Assembly: GCF_010211745.1 (NCBI RefSeq)
Contig: NZ_PDWQ01000004.1
Location: forward strand, 186,001-250,000
Source: Pseudoxanthomonas kalamensis DSM 18571
GTDB lineage: Bacteria; Pseudomonadota; Gammaproteobacteria; Xanthomonadales; Xanthomonadaceae
Length of the DNA: 64,000 nucleotides
Direction of reading: 5' to 3'
Shown: positions 43,267 through 54,115 of the stretch, piece by piece
How positions within the stretch are numbered: position 1 is the stretch's first letter
How the letters are laid out: the number at the start of each line of letters is the position of its first letter
Made by a program: the position numbers and the translations under genes
The notes under the pieces: generated by a model
Told to the model about the DNA's origin: nothing
What the model saw: only the letters and a program-made list of their open reading frames with translations
Database searches by the model: none

Positions 43267-44423
43267 GACAGTACGTCCTGGGCACGCACCGACAGCGCCT
43301 TCATGCAGCCGACCGTACTGCCAATCAGGCACGTTACAAGGACGATGCCCTGCAGAAGCAGCGCGTCGGCTGGCAGCAAAAACAATCTGCGCGGGAAAAC
43401 CGGAGCCATGAGATGGGACATGGCCGTCGCCAGCAGCGTACCCCCGATCCCGAGGAGTACCGCCTGTTGAAGTATCATCCCCACGACCACGCCATTTGGG
43501 GCCCCAATGAGTTTAAGCATGGCAATGGTGTGCAGCTTCTCCAGCGTCATCGTGTAAATGATCAGCGTGACAACCACCCCGGTAATCACGACCAGGATTG
43601 CCGTGAACAGCAGTATCTGTTTGCGAAGCCGTTCAAGACGACCGTTGACCAGCAGGTCTCGTTGTTGATCGCGTGTCACGACCGAAATGTCCGGCCAGCC
43701 GGACAGGACCCGGTGCAGCGCGGCAATGTCCGCACCAGGCTCTAACCGCAACATCACTGCAGCCACAGCACCCGGATCCATGTTCTCGGAAACGATGCCA
43801 CGCGAAGAAGCGGCAGCCTCTTCGCGCCGCAGCAGTACCGCCTCGCTCGGAGCCCATGCGCGGATGGTCAACAGATCCTGCAGGCTGACACCAAGAATGG
43901 GATCTCCGTTGGACTCGAGCATGCCATGCATCAGTCCAACGACGGTGTAGTCGTCATGACCTACATGAAGAATGTCGCCTACCGCAACGCCAAGCGAATC
44001 ATCCGCCACCAGTTCGTAATGCCCTGCCCCCAGGCCACGCCCCTCGGTGAGCGGCAGCCAGACACCGGCATCCATCGGATAATCCAGTCCCAGTAGGCTG
44101 ACCTGCCGCAAGTCGCCGTCGACCCCGATGCGCCGCGACACGCTTGCGTAGGCGCGGGCCTCGGCGACGCCCGGGACACCCTCTGCGCGCTGCACAAGGT
44201 TGCGGCGCACCGACGAAGCCTCAGCAAAAGGCCCTTGGGTGCCGCCCTGAACCAGCCAGATGTCCGCTCCGATACGGTCGATCAGCAACAGCGCATCGCT
44301 GACAATGCCGCGATACACGCCGTTCATCATCATTGCCGCGGACGTCAGCAATGCGATGCCGAACCCGGTCAACGCGAAGCGCAGCGCATTGTGGCGTATG
44401 TCGCGCCAGGCCAGATTCATCAT
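43263..44423 (-). CDS. ABC exporter permease (FtsX/MacB/DevC type)
   Basis: 386 residues. One N-terminal transmembrane helix (about 13-35), a large periplasmic domain (about 40-255) and three C-terminal helices (about 265-290, 310-340, 350-370): the FtsX/MacB half-transporter topology. The sequence ILLFTAILVVITGVVVTLII followed by TLEKLHTIAMLKLIGAPN is typical, the latter contacting the ATPase. It overlaps the HlyD gene and the ATPase gene, so all three are translationally coupled. Confidence 0.9.
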   Translation of the reverse strand: MMNLAWRDIRHNALRFALTGFGIALLTSAAMMMNGVYRGIVSDALLLIDRIGADIWLVQGGTQGPFAEASSVRRNLVQRAEGVPGVAEARAYASVSRRIGVDGDLRQVSLLGLDYPMDAGVWLPLTEGRGLGAGHYELVADDSLGVAVGDILHVGHDDYTVVGLMHGMLESNGDPILGVSLQDLLTIRAWAPSEAVLLRREEAAASSRGIVSENMDPGAVAAVMLRLEPGADIAALHRVLSGWPDISVVTRDQQRDLLVNGRLERLRKQILLFTAILVVITGVVVTLIIYTMTLEKLHTIAMLKLIGAPNGVVVGMILQQAVLLGIGGTLLATAMSHLMAPVFPRRLFLLPADALLLQGIVLVTCLIGSTVGCMKALSVRAQDVLS

Positions 44424-45571
44424 TGCGATGCAGGCCGGATGCGCCGGCCAAGAGAGAGTCCAGTTGGCGCAAGCACAACTTCTCCTGCCGCTAGGCCCGA
44501 CACGACTTGCACACGATTGTTGCCGCGCGCACCCAGAATAACGTCCCGACGACGCGCACGCCCGCCAACATCGACCCAGACCTGGTGACGCCCCTCCCGG
44601 TTGACGACCCAGCCCTGCGGAATGCTGAGGGCATGCTCGACGGTACCAAGCACGATGTCGACATCAGCGCGCTGGCCAAGCGCCCATGCCGGCGGCAGAG
44701 TGTCCAGTTCCAGATCGACCGCCAGTTCACGGGTCTCTCCATCCACCTCACGGCCAATCCGGCGAATCTTTCCACTGAAAGGTGTATCGGGTGCAGAGCG
44801 AAAGCGGACGGTGACAGTCTGTCCCGGCTGCAATACAGATAGTGAAGCTTCGTCCACACGTGCAGACAAGACCACCGAAGCCTGTGAAACGAGGTGGATG
44901 ATTACGGTTTCGGGGGATGCAAGATCGCCGATACTGACATGGCGGGCAACGATCATGCCCGCAAACGGCGCATGAACGACGGCCTCCCCGGCATTGACGC
45001 TGGCGACGTTTGCCGCTGCGCAAGCCGCTTCAAACTCCGCCCGCGCACGCGGGATGGCCGCAGCGGCATTGCTCGACTGTGCCAGTGCAGTTTCATGCTC
45101 GGCAATTGCCGCATCGAGATCTGCACGACTAATGAACGCACCAGCTTGGAGCTCCTTGGCCCTGTCCAGTTTGCGCCGGCTCAACTCGACCGCCGTGCGT
45201 GCCTGACTGAGCTGAGCAAGGGATTGCTGCACACCGGCCTGTGCAACCCGCACACTTGCCTCAGCTTGCTCCAATGTGGCGCGCAGAGAGCGGTCATCCA
45301 GTTGCGCCAGTCGTGCACCAGCATCGACAACATCGCCAACATCAACCGGCAGTAGAACCACGTGACCCGTAACTTTGGGTCTGAGCGCCGCGATATCCAG
45401 CGCATCCAACGTGGCAGGGGCACGTATCGTTACCTCGAATTGCCCTGCCTGTACCTGCTCGCGCGGGGGAGCATCGGCCCGAAGCAAATACCATGCAAGC
45501 ATCAGGACAAGCGCAATCGACAGAACCGCCGCCGCCCGGAACCAGCAGCGTTTGTGGAAACCGTTATACAT
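44420..45571 (-). CDS. HlyD-family membrane fusion (adaptor) protein
   Basis: 383 residues. One N-terminal transmembrane helix (about 13-30), a lipoyl-like half (ALRPKVTGHVVLLPVDVGDVV), a helical hairpin (about 105-190, containing KELQAGAFISRADLDAAIAE), the second lipoyl half (VHAPFAGMIVARHVSIGDL), and a beta-barrel domain. This is the periplasmic adaptor of a tripartite ABC efflux pump. It is the first gene of the operon; the 640 bp upstream contain no other gene. Its stop overlaps the permease ATG. Confidence 0.92.
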   Translation of the reverse strand: MYNGFHKRCWFRAAAVLSIALVLMLAWYLLRADAPPREQVQAGQFEVTIRAPATLDALDIAALRPKVTGHVVLLPVDVGDVVDAGARLAQLDDRSLRATLEQAEASVRVAQAGVQQSLAQLSQARTAVELSRRKLDRAKELQAGAFISRADLDAAIAEHETALAQSSNAAAAIPRARAEFEAACAAANVASVNAGEAVVHAPFAGMIVARHVSIGDLASPETVIIHLVSQASVVLSARVDEASLSVLQPGQTVTVRFRSAPDTPFSGKIRRIGREVDGETRELAVDLELDTLPPAWALGQRADVDIVLGTVEHALSIPQGWVVNREGRHQVWVDVGGRARRRDVILGARGNNRVQVVSGLAAGEVVLAPTGLSLGRRIRPASQ

Positions 45572-46211
45572 GTCGGAAGTGACTGGCGAGAAGATGATGA
45601 AAGAAACGGATCAAGGCCGTGACGACCGACCATGACCGCCATCCGGGCCCGCATCAGCGCATTGGAGTCAACTGCGCCAGCATGGCTTGCGATTGCATCG
45701 ACAGCAGGCGCAACACCTCGGACGTAATCGCAACGGAGATAGCATGCCAACTTCGTTGTCACGAATGGCTGTCGAACTGTAAGCATGTATTACGGAATGC
45801 GGCTTGCAGAATTCGCTACCTTGCTGAGCTTGCGCCGTGCAGGAGGCAGTGCAAGCGATCGCCTTGGGGACAAGTTCCGCATCGAGGCGGTGAAGCTGCG
45901 ACCGGGCCGGTGGTCGAAGATATTTGGACGGCCATGCGACAGCCGAACACAATCATCCGGATCGTACGTTCTCGCGGTAAACCCGATGAGTCCGAAATTC
46001 GGGATTTCGCCGCTTGAACTACCCCCAGACAGCCCCTCAAATTGACGGGCCTGCGCCCGTATGGGACACTTTTCGCACATCGCGGGGGCGCGCCCACACC
46101 GGGCAAACTTACTTCAAGCGCCTGTTTTTATTGGGAAATTTTATACAAAGGACCTGATTTCCCACTCTTCCGCCAGCTTCCCGGGCCGCGCGCTGCGCGG
46201 CCCGCGTCCAT
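45572..46211. other. Gene-free 640-bp interval
   Basis: Between the ABC exporter and the 4.5S RNA gene. GC is lower than average and short open frames on both strands show no family resemblance. It must contain the exporter promoter (minus strand) and the ffs promoter (plus strand). A TATACA box at 46142-46147 in an AT-rich tract is the best -10 candidate for ffs, without a good -35. A short ACGGGC-CTGC-GCCCGT hairpin lies at 46045-46060. The interval may be remnant DNA from the insertion of the exporter genes. Confidence 0.5.
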
Positions 46212-46322
46212 GGTGACCCCGTCGGTCCCTCGCGACGCTAGACCGAAAATCCCGCCAGGGCCGGAAGGCAGCAACGGTATCGGTCGACGCGGGTGCCGAG
46301 GTCAACCGGCGGGGTCGCCACC
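46212..46322 (+). ncRNA. ffs: Signal recognition particle 4.5S RNA
   Basis: About 111-nt hairpin RNA that binds Ffh for membrane targeting. The conserved apical part CCAGGGCCGGAAGGCAGCAA (46254-46273) holds the GGAA tetraloop and the Ffh-binding internal loop. The ends GGTGACCCCG and CGGGGTCGCC pair to close the rod. A TTTT follows the 3' end. In Bacillus the order tRNA-Ser, scr, dnaX, yaaK, recR is known; here the same genes are close but split by the ABC exporter. Confidence 0.92.
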
Positions 46323-46413
46323 TTTTCGGCCCTCAAAGAAGCCGCCATTCACTCCATCCTGTCGTTGCGACGGCATCATTGTCCTGACTGCCTACTCATC
46401 GCGCGGCGCGCGC

Positions 46414-47187
46414 TCAGCCCAGATTCTGCCCGGCATGCGCCTGCAATGCGGTCGGTTCGGCCAGGATAATGACCTCACCGGGATGGGCGACCCGGTGCCC
46501 GCGCGCAGCCAGTTGTTCGCCTTCCGCCGTGCTGGCGTAGTGGTACAGCAGGCAGCGTTGCAGCAGCGCCGGCGGGTACTCGCGCTCCAGGTCGTCCACC
46601 CCGCTGTGCGAAGGGTTGCCGTGCAGGGCGCAATCGTGCGCGACCAGTTCGTTGTCGTCGGCGTAGCGCGCCAGCATTTCCGGGATCGGCCGGGTATCGC
46701 CGGTCCAGACCAGGCTGCCCTTCAGTCGTAAGCCGAACGCGCTCTGCGGCCAGTGGTGACGGACCGGGAACACCTCCAGGCGCACGCCCTGGTGCCAGAA
46801 CGCCTCGCCGACCGGGATCACCTGGAAGGCGTCCCACAGGTTGACCCCGCCTTCGGCCAGCACGTTGGGGTATTCGCCGATGCGCTGGTGCAGCAATGGC
46901 AGCAGCGGCGCCGGCACGTACAGTTTGACCCGCCCGCGCCGCGCTTCGGAGAACCAGGCGCTGACGAACAGGCGCTCGAAGCCGGAGACATGATCCAGGT
47001 GCGCATGAGTCAGGAACAGCGCCGACGGATAGGCGCCGTCGTATTGTTCGAGGTAATGACTCAGGCCCTCGCCACCGCAGTCGATGGTCAGCCACGGGAT
47101 GCCGTCGCGCTCCAGCGTGGCCATGGCGGATCCCAGTTCCACTGCGAAGGCGTTGCCGACGCCTTGCAGCCGCAGGGTCCAGGCCAT
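46414..47187 (-). CDS. MBL-fold metallo-hydrolase
   Basis: 257 residues from ATG 47187, which overlaps the kdkA stop by one base (TGATG). The metal motif LTHAHLDHVSG corresponds to HxHxDH, with further ligands in WTGDTRPIPEM, HDCALHGNPSHSG and the late YHYASTAEGEQ. It resembles RNase Z-like and other phosphodiesterase members of the superfamily, but the exact substrate cannot be assigned. Co-translation with kdkA may be only positional. Confidence 0.85.
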   Translation of the reverse strand: MAWTLRLQGVGNAFAVELGSAMATLERDGIPWLTIDCGGEGLSHYLEQYDGAYPSALFLTHAHLDHVSGFERLFVSAWFSEARRGRVKLYVPAPLLPLLHQRIGEYPNVLAEGGVNLWDAFQVIPVGEAFWHQGVRLEVFPVRHHWPQSAFGLRLKGSLVWTGDTRPIPEMLARYADDNELVAHDCALHGNPSHSGVDDLEREYPPALLQRCLLYHYASTAEGEQLAARGHRVAHPGEVIILAEPTALQAHAGQNLG

Positions 47188-47936
47188 CAGTAGCCGCGGC
47201 CCCAGACCGTATCGTAGGCGCGCCGCAGGCGGGCGAAGTCGTACTTCACTTCGTCCTCGCCGCGTTGGCCGCGCAATTTCAGCATCGAGCGCTGCAATCG
47301 CGCCAGGTTGCGTTCGCGCCAGCCGGTGGCCGGGATGCGCAGCGCGCAGCGGTCGAAATCGATGATCCAGCCCTTGCCCTGGCTGTCGAACAGCAGGTTG
47401 TGCGCGTTGAGGTCGGCATGGTCCAGGCCGGCACGATGGAAGCGCGCCACCAGCCGGCCGGCCTCTTCCCACGGCGCGTCGGACCCGGCCACCTGCATGC
47501 GGTCGGCCAGCGAGCGCACGTCCTGCAGCCGCTCCAGCAGGATCGAGGCCCGATAGCGCAGCCCTTCGCGCACATAGCTGGCGGCCACCGGCCGCGGTAC
47601 CGGCAGGCCTTTCAGCAGCAGTGCGCGGGTCAGGTGGAATTCGGCGAAACTGCGGGTCCGGTCCGGTCCGGACCACCAGTAAAGGTCGCGGCTGAACTTC
47701 GCCGCCAGCCCGCCGCGCCGGTATTGCCGCAACACGCAAGGCGCGAACGGCGCATCGACGAACCAGGCGCCGCCGCGGCCGCCGCTGTCCACCGGGCGCG
47801 CCTTGTCGCCCCAGAATTCGGGTGACATCCATTCCGGCCTGGCTTGCCGAAAGCACTCGCGGTCGAACAGAATCGCTCCCAGCCCACGCTCCGTGTGGAA
47901 CGGCGTCAGCGTTTCACGGGCATCGAAATCGATCAT
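47187..47936 (-). CDS. kdkA: 3-deoxy-D-manno-octulosonic acid kinase
   Basis: 249 residues from ATG 47936. Protein-kinase-like fold that phosphorylates Kdo in the lipopolysaccharide inner core, the alternative to a second Kdo in Xanthomonas, Haemophilus and relatives. Catalytic loop [25 protein letters not shown] holds the HxDxxxxN and DFD motifs; [14 protein letters not shown] covers the N-lobe and the conserved Arg-rich stretch [17 protein letters not shown] follows. It faces the GT9 gene, which fits a shared LPS core job. Confidence 0.93.
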   Translation of the reverse strand: MIDFDARETLTPFHTERGLGAILFDRECFRQARPEWMSPEFWGDKARPVDSGGRGGAWFVDAPFAPCVLRQYRRGGLAAKFSRDLYWWSGPDRTRSFAEFHLTRALLLKGLPVPRPVAASYVREGLRYRASILLERLQDVRSLADRMQVAGSDAPWEEAGRLVARFHRAGLDHADLNAHNLLFDSQGKGWIIDFDRCALRIPATGWRERNLARLQRSMLKLRGQRGEDEVKYDFARLRRAYDTVWGRGY

Positions 47937-47957
47937 TCCTTCCGAGTCTATCAATAC

Positions 47958-49001
47958 TTGCCCGCAATTCCTGCCTCGATCTGCATCCTGCGCCTGTCCG
48001 CGCTCGGCGATGTCACCCATGTTCTGCCACTGGTGCACACGCTGCAGGCGCACTGGCCGCAGACGCGTTTGCATTGGGTGATCGACAAGGCTGGGCACCG
48101 ACTGCTGGAGGGCCTGCCCGGCGTGACCTTCCACGTCTACGACAAGAACAGCGGACTGGCCGGTATGCGCGCGCTGCGCCGGGAACTGCCTGCCGAGGGC
48201 TTCGACGTGCTGCTGCAGATGCAGGTAGCGGCCCGCGCCAACCTGCTGTCGGCCTTCATCCGCGCCCGCCGCCGGGTCGGCTACGACCGCGCGCGCTCCA
48301 AGGACCTGCATGGGCTGTTCGTCAACGAACGCATCCCCGACCGTCCCGGCATCCACGTGCTCGACGCCATGGGCAGCTTCTGCGAGCCGCTGGGCCTGAA
48401 GCAGACCGAGGTGAGTTGGAACCTGCCGGTTCCGGCGGCCGCACGCGAGTGGGCTGCCGCCCAGTGGCCACAGGACGGAACCCCGACCCTGCTGATTTCG
48501 CCCTGTTCCAGCCACGTGCGCCGCAACTGGTATCCCGACCGCCATGCCGCGGTCGCCGATCATGCGCTGGCGCACGGCTGGCGGGTGGTGCTGTGCGGCG
48601 GCCGCAGCGAACTGGAGCGCAGCACTGCCGACGCCATCGTCGCGGCGATGCGGGGCCAGGCGCTGGACCTGGTCGGCAAGGACACCCTGAAACAGCTGCC
48701 CGCCCTGCTCGAACGCGCCGACTTGGTCATGACCCCGGACTCCGGCCCCATGCACATCGCCAACGCCATGGGCACCAGGGTGCTGGGCCTGCATGCGGCC
48801 AGCAATCCGCGTCGCAGCGGTCCGTATTCGGATCTGCGCTACTGCGTGGACAAGTACGATGCTGCCGCGCGCAAGTATCTGGGCAAACCGGGCGAGGCGC
48901 TGCCGTGGGGCACCAAGATCGAATTCGACGACGTGATGGCGCTGGTCGAGGTCAAGGACGCGATTGCCGCGTTCGAACGCTATCGCGCCGACCAGCGGTA
49001 A
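47958..49001 (+). CDS. Glycosyltransferase family 9 (heptosyltransferase-like)
   Basis: 347 residues from a TTG start at 47958, 21 bp from the divergent kdkA start; no ATG or GTG fits the start of the fold. The N-terminus [20 protein letters not shown] is the GT-B nucleotide-binding entry of heptosyltransferases. The donor-binding half includes [30 protein letters not shown] and [16 protein letters not shown]. It probably adds a sugar, likely heptose, to the LPS core next to the phosphorylated Kdo. A symbol (waaC or opsX) is not given because the branch cannot be told. Confidence 0.87.
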   Translation: MPAIPASICILRLSALGDVTHVLPLVHTLQAHWPQTRLHWVIDKAGHRLLEGLPGVTFHVYDKNSGLAGMRALRRELPAEGFDVLLQMQVAARANLLSAFIRARRRVGYDRARSKDLHGLFVNERIPDRPGIHVLDAMGSFCEPLGLKQTEVSWNLPVPAAAREWAAAQWPQDGTPTLLISPCSSHVRRNWYPDRHAAVADHALAHGWRVVLCGGRSELERSTADAIVAAMRGQALDLVGKDTLKQLPALLERADLVMTPDSGPMHIANAMGTRVLGLHAASNPRRSGPYSDLRYCVDKYDAAARKYLGKPGEALPWGTKIEFDDVMALVEVKDAIAAFERYRADQR

Positions 49002-49133
49002 CCGCCAGAACCCGATACCGGCCGGGATTTTGCACTTGCAGCATTCATCCGAAAGCTCCATACGCCTGCGAACGTGATTGCGTTGTCATCTGCAGGCCGA
49101 ATACTCTGTCCGCACCACAGGGGAGAACCGCAC

Positions 49134-50150
49134 TTGAGCCTCGCTGCCCAATCCGCCGCACAGCTGCGCAAGCTGTGCAGCCACTATGCCCAGCCGCAGA
49201 CCGGCAAGGCCATCGGACAACTGCTCAATACCCTGCCGCCGTTGCTGGCGCTGTGGGCGCTGATGGCCTGGAGCGTGGTCGGCGACTGGGGCTACGGCTG
49301 GACCTTGCTGATGGCGGTGCCCGCGGCCGGGTTCTACGTGCGCCTGTTCATCATCCAGCATGACTGCGGCCACGGCTCGTTCTTTCCCAGCCGCCGCGCC
49401 AACGACGTGGTCGGGCGCTGCCTGGGGGTGATCACCCTGTTCCCGTACGGCTACTGGAAGAAGACCCACGCCATCCACCACGGCAGTTCGGGCAATCTGG
49501 ACAAGCGCGAGATCGGCGACATCATGACCCTGACCGTGGCCGAATACCGCGCCCGCTCATGGCTGGGCCGCCTGTCCTACCGCCTGTACCGCAGCGTGCC
49601 GGTGCTGCTGGGGGTGGGTCCGTTCTACCAGTTCGTCATCAAGCACCGCTTCCCGTTCGACCTGCCCTTCACCTGGAAGAAGGAATGGGCCAGCGTGATG
49701 CTCAACAACCTGATGCTGCTGCTGGCGATCGTGCTGCTGGGCTTCGCCATCGGCTGGCATACGGTGTTCCTGGTGCATCTGCCGATCGTGCTGCTGGCCG
49801 GCGCCACCGGCGTCTGGCTGTTCTACGTGCAGCACAATTTCGAAGGCGCCTACTGGGTGCGCAAGGACGGCTGGGATTCGGCCAAGGCCGCGATCGCCGG
49901 CAGTTCCTATTTCGACCTGCCGGCGGTCCTGCACTGGTTCACCGGCAACATCGGCTACCACCACATCCACCACCTGGCCAGCCGCATCCCCAATTACCGG
50001 CTGCGCGAGGCGTTCCAATCCAGCAGCCTGCTGCAGTCGGCACCGCGGCTGACCCTGTGGTCCAGCCTGAAGTGCGCGCGGCTCAAGCTGTGGGACGAGG
50101 AAAACCAGCGGATGATCGGATTCGGTCAACTCGCCAAGGCGACCGGCTGA
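49134..50150 (+). CDS. Membrane fatty acid desaturase
   Basis: 338 residues from a TTG start at 49134 with GGGGAG 8 nt upstream; a GTG at 49074 has no such site. Integral di-iron desaturase: three histidine boxes HDCGH (about 80), HAIHH (about 116) and HHIHH (about 283), with four to five transmembrane helices between them. It introduces a double bond in membrane acyl chains, so it could tune fluidity together with the FabF route. It reads in the same direction as the GT9 gene but 132 bp apart. Confidence 0.9.
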   Translation: MSLAAQSAAQLRKLCSHYAQPQTGKAIGQLLNTLPPLLALWALMAWSVVGDWGYGWTLLMAVPAAGFYVRLFIIQHDCGHGSFFPSRRANDVVGRCLGVITLFPYGYWKKTHAIHHGSSGNLDKREIGDIMTLTVAEYRARSWLGRLSYRLYRSVPVLLGVGPFYQFVIKHRFPFDLPFTWKKEWASVMLNNLMLLLAIVLLGFAIGWHTVFLVHLPIVLLAGATGVWLFYVQHNFEGAYWVRKDGWDSAKAAIAGSSYFDLPAVLHWFTGNIGYHHIHHLASRIPNYRLREAFQSSSLLQSAPRLTLWSSLKCARLKLWDEENQRMIGFGQLAKATG

Positions 50151-50175
50151 CACGGGAACGCAGCAGCGGCTGCAA

Positions 50176-50583
50176 TCAGGGCGCCGCGCCGCTGCGATAG
50201 TCCTGGTAGGACTTTTCCTCGACGTAGCTGGAGCCCAGCGCCAGGTTGATCTCCTTCTTGATCCGTGCGCGTTCGTCGTTCTCGAAATACACGCTGCGCG
50301 CCAGTCGGATGAATTCGTCGTCGAATTCCTGCGCCTTTTCCTTCAGGCGGATGTCGTCCTCGATCTCCCACAGGCGCTCGTTGACCGCCTTCAGCTGACC
50401 ACGCAGCGCCGCGATATCGTGGCCGGCGGCCGGGTGCGCCATCCACGTGCTTTCCAGCGCCGACAGTTCGTTGCGCACGTTGGTCAGCTTGGCCGGATCG
50501 CCGATGCGCTCGGACTTGATCTGCAGGATGGCGATCTTGTCGAGCAGTTCGCCGAAGGACACCGGGGTATGAATCTCGGACAT
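50176..50583 (-). CDS. DUF6165 family protein
   Basis: 135 residues from ATG 50583, with AGGGA 6 nt upstream; an ATG at 50589 sits too close to that site. It begins SEIHTPVSFGELLDKIAILQIK, the family signature, and is mostly helical with many charged residues (EIEDDIRLKEKAQEFDDEFIRL). The family occurs next to lipopolysaccharide and glycan genes in Xanthomonas; its biochemical role is not known. Convergent with the desaturase (25 bp). Confidence 0.8.
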   Translation of the reverse strand: MSEIHTPVSFGELLDKIAILQIKSERIGDPAKLTNVRNELSALESTWMAHPAAGHDIAALRGQLKAVNERLWEIEDDIRLKEKAQEFDDEFIRLARSVYFENDERARIKKEINLALGSSYVEEKSYQDYRSGAAP

Positions 50584-50714
50584 GTGCATTCCCTGTAACC
50601 AAGTGGCGGCATTGTATGCCCTGCCATCCAAGCCGCCTACGCCTGCGGCTGGCGGATTTGACATTGGCACTGCCCGTGTCAGGATCGGGACATCACCACT
50701 CCCGGGAGATTGCC

Positions 50715-51194
50715 ATGCTCCACTCCGCATTCCGCGTCCGTTCCCGACTGCTGCTCACGGGCACCTTGCTGACCTCGATTGCACTCATCTCCACGGCCAG
50801 CGCACAACAATCCAAGGATTCCGGCGGTTTCACCACCACGGACCAATCCAGGCTGAAGACGCCTGCACGATCCTCGCAGACCGCCAAGGGCGGGGTGAAG
50901 ACCAGCGACTCCTCGGAAATCCGCTCCACCGACGACAGTAGCGTGCAGGTACAGGGCGGCAGCTTCGGCACCAGCGACACGTCCGAAACACGGTCGCAGT
51001 CCAGCACCATTCGCACGGACAGCGGACCGCACAACGAAGACCGCTCCAGCCTTTCCCGACCAGCGCAAAGCACGCTGAAGGTCGAATCGTCGCAGGTCAA
51101 GCCGGCTTCGCACTCGAAGCTGAAGAACGAACAGAGCACCCTGCGCGTCGAGAACGGCGACGACGGCAAGAAGCAGGACAAGAAGGGCGACTAG
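50715..51194 (+). CDS. Secreted Ser/Thr-rich, probably disordered protein
   Basis: 159 residues. Signal peptide of about 29 residues ending ISTASA-QQ. The mature chain has almost no large hydrophobic core; it is built from loosely repeated units of the type SS-T/V-hydrophobic-K/R (SSTIRTD, QSTLKVESS, QSTLRVEN, SSVQVQ) in Gln/Ser/Thr/Lys-rich sequence and ends in a charged KKQDKKGD tail. No family recognised. A strong terminator follows, so it is a single-gene unit divergent from the DUF6165 gene. Confidence 0.7.
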   Translation: MLHSAFRVRSRLLLTGTLLTSIALISTASAQQSKDSGGFTTTDQSRLKTPARSSQTAKGGVKTSDSSEIRSTDDSSVQVQGGSFGTSDTSETRSQSSTIRTDSGPHNEDRSSLSRPAQSTLKVESSQVKPASHSKLKNEQSTLRVENGDDGKKQDKKGD

Positions 51195-51221
51195 GCCGGC
51201 GACCGGTTCACTGCCTTCCGG

Positions 51222-51258
51222 ACACGAAAAAGCCCCCGTTCGGGGGCTTTTCGTGCAA
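51222..51258. terminator. Bidirectional Rho-independent terminator
   Basis: CGAAAAAGCCCCCG-TT-CGGGGGCTTTTCG: a long GC stem flanked by A and T runs, lying between the secreted-protein gene and the convergent tRNA-Ser(CGA), so it can serve both. Confidence 0.9.
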
Positions 51259-51259
51259 C

Positions 51260-51350
51260 TGGCGGAGAGGGGGGGATTCGAACCCCCGAGGCGCTATTAA
51301 CGCCTGCCTGATTTCGAGTCAGGTACATTCAACCGCTCTGCCACCTCTCC
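51260..51350 (-). tRNA. tRNA-Ser (anticodon CGA)
   Basis: 91-nt class II tRNA, reading minus. The acceptor begins GGAGAGG and ends CCTCTCC-G-CCA; the anticodon loop CTCGAAA gives CGA for UCG codons. A long variable arm (AGGCGTTAATAGCGCCT) and the T-loop GGGTTCGAATCCC are present. It is downstream of pnp with its own promoter. Confidence 0.96.
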
Positions 51351-51384
51351 GGATCTGCTGCCCGGCGCGGACGCCGGGGGCGTG

Positions 51385-51413
51385 ATGATAAGGACAGCGA
51401 CCGGCGCGGACAA
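51385..51413 (-). promoter_or_regulatory. Predicted promoter of tRNA-Ser(CGA)
   Basis: Minus strand: -35 TTGTCC (51408-51413), 17-bp spacer, -10 TATCAT (51385-51390), 34 bp before the tRNA 5' end. Confidence 0.55.
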
Positions 51414-51438
51414 GCCGGCGCCGGCCTGCCGGCCTTAT

Positions 51439-53547
<2,109 letters not shown>

Positions 53548-53642
53548 GTTGGTTCCTTAAGGAAGCTTTCTTGACTGGACCGTCCGGAACCCCTGCCCCG
53601 GGCGGGTGGCCGTGCAGCCGGCCGGTGATGCGATTGCGTGTT

Positions 53643-53679
53643 GCGGAAAAACGAACCGCGGCGCATCACTGCGCCGCGG
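53643..53679 (-). terminator. rpsO-pnp intercistronic terminator
   Basis: 10-bp stem CCGCGGCGCA / TGCGCCGCGG (loop GTGA) followed on the minus strand by TTCGTTTTT, 12 nt behind the rpsO stop. In E. coli a terminator at this position lets part of the transcription read on into pnp. Confidence 0.85.
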
Positions 53680-53691
53680 CGGGTATCTGGA

Positions 53692-53952
53692 TCAACGGCG
53701 CAGACCGAGTTTCTCGATCAGGGTCTTGTAGCGGTCGCCGTCCTTGCGCTTGAGGTAGTCGAGCAGGCTGCGGCGGCGGTTGACCAGCTGCAGCAGGCCG
53801 CGCCGGCTGTGATGGTCCTTCTTGTGGGTCTTGAAGTGCTCGCTGAGCTGTTCGATGCGGGCGGTGATCAGGGCCACCTGGACTTCCGGCGAACCGGTAT
53901 CGTTGGTGCCGCGCGCGTGCTCGGCGATGACTTTCTGGGTATCGATGGACAT
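53692..53952 (-). CDS. rpsO: 30S ribosomal protein uS15
   Basis: 86-residue primary 16S rRNA-binding protein. The start at ATG 53952 gives [20 protein letters not shown]. The signature [29 protein letters not shown] is complete. It has its own strong promoter, lies between truB and pnp, and is followed by a terminator. Confidence 0.98.
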   Translation of the reverse strand: MSIDTQKVIAEHARGTNDTGSPEVQVALITARIEQLSEHFKTHKKDHHSRRGLLQLVNRRRSLLDYLKRKDGDRYKTLIEKLGLRR

Positions 53953-54082
53953 GGTCGTTTCTCTTTTCTGGATGCGTGACCGGCAGGAACGCGGGCTGTC
54001 CTCCGCGCGCACCACCTGGCTCGCCGTTTACTGTCGATTGGGAGTGGCCGTGAAGGCCGATGTGCCGAAAATCGGCGCGCGT

Positions 54083-54111
54083 ATTGTAGTCGCAGCCGCC
54101 TTTTGAAACAA
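54083..54111 (-). promoter_or_regulatory. Predicted rpsO promoter
   Basis: Minus strand: -35 TTGTTT (54106-54111), 17-bp spacer, -10 TACAAT (54083-54088), directly behind the truB stop. Predicted leader about 125 nt, long enough for the S15 autoregulatory structure known in E. coli, which was not modelled here. Confidence 0.6.
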
Positions 54112-54115
54112 GGCG

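Noticed and set aside
45785-46045. Plus-strand frame with a stretch (DKFRIEAVKL) faintly like a transposase N-terminus
   Set aside because: The resemblance covers about ten residues only, the rest shows nothing, and no inverted repeats or partner frame were found.
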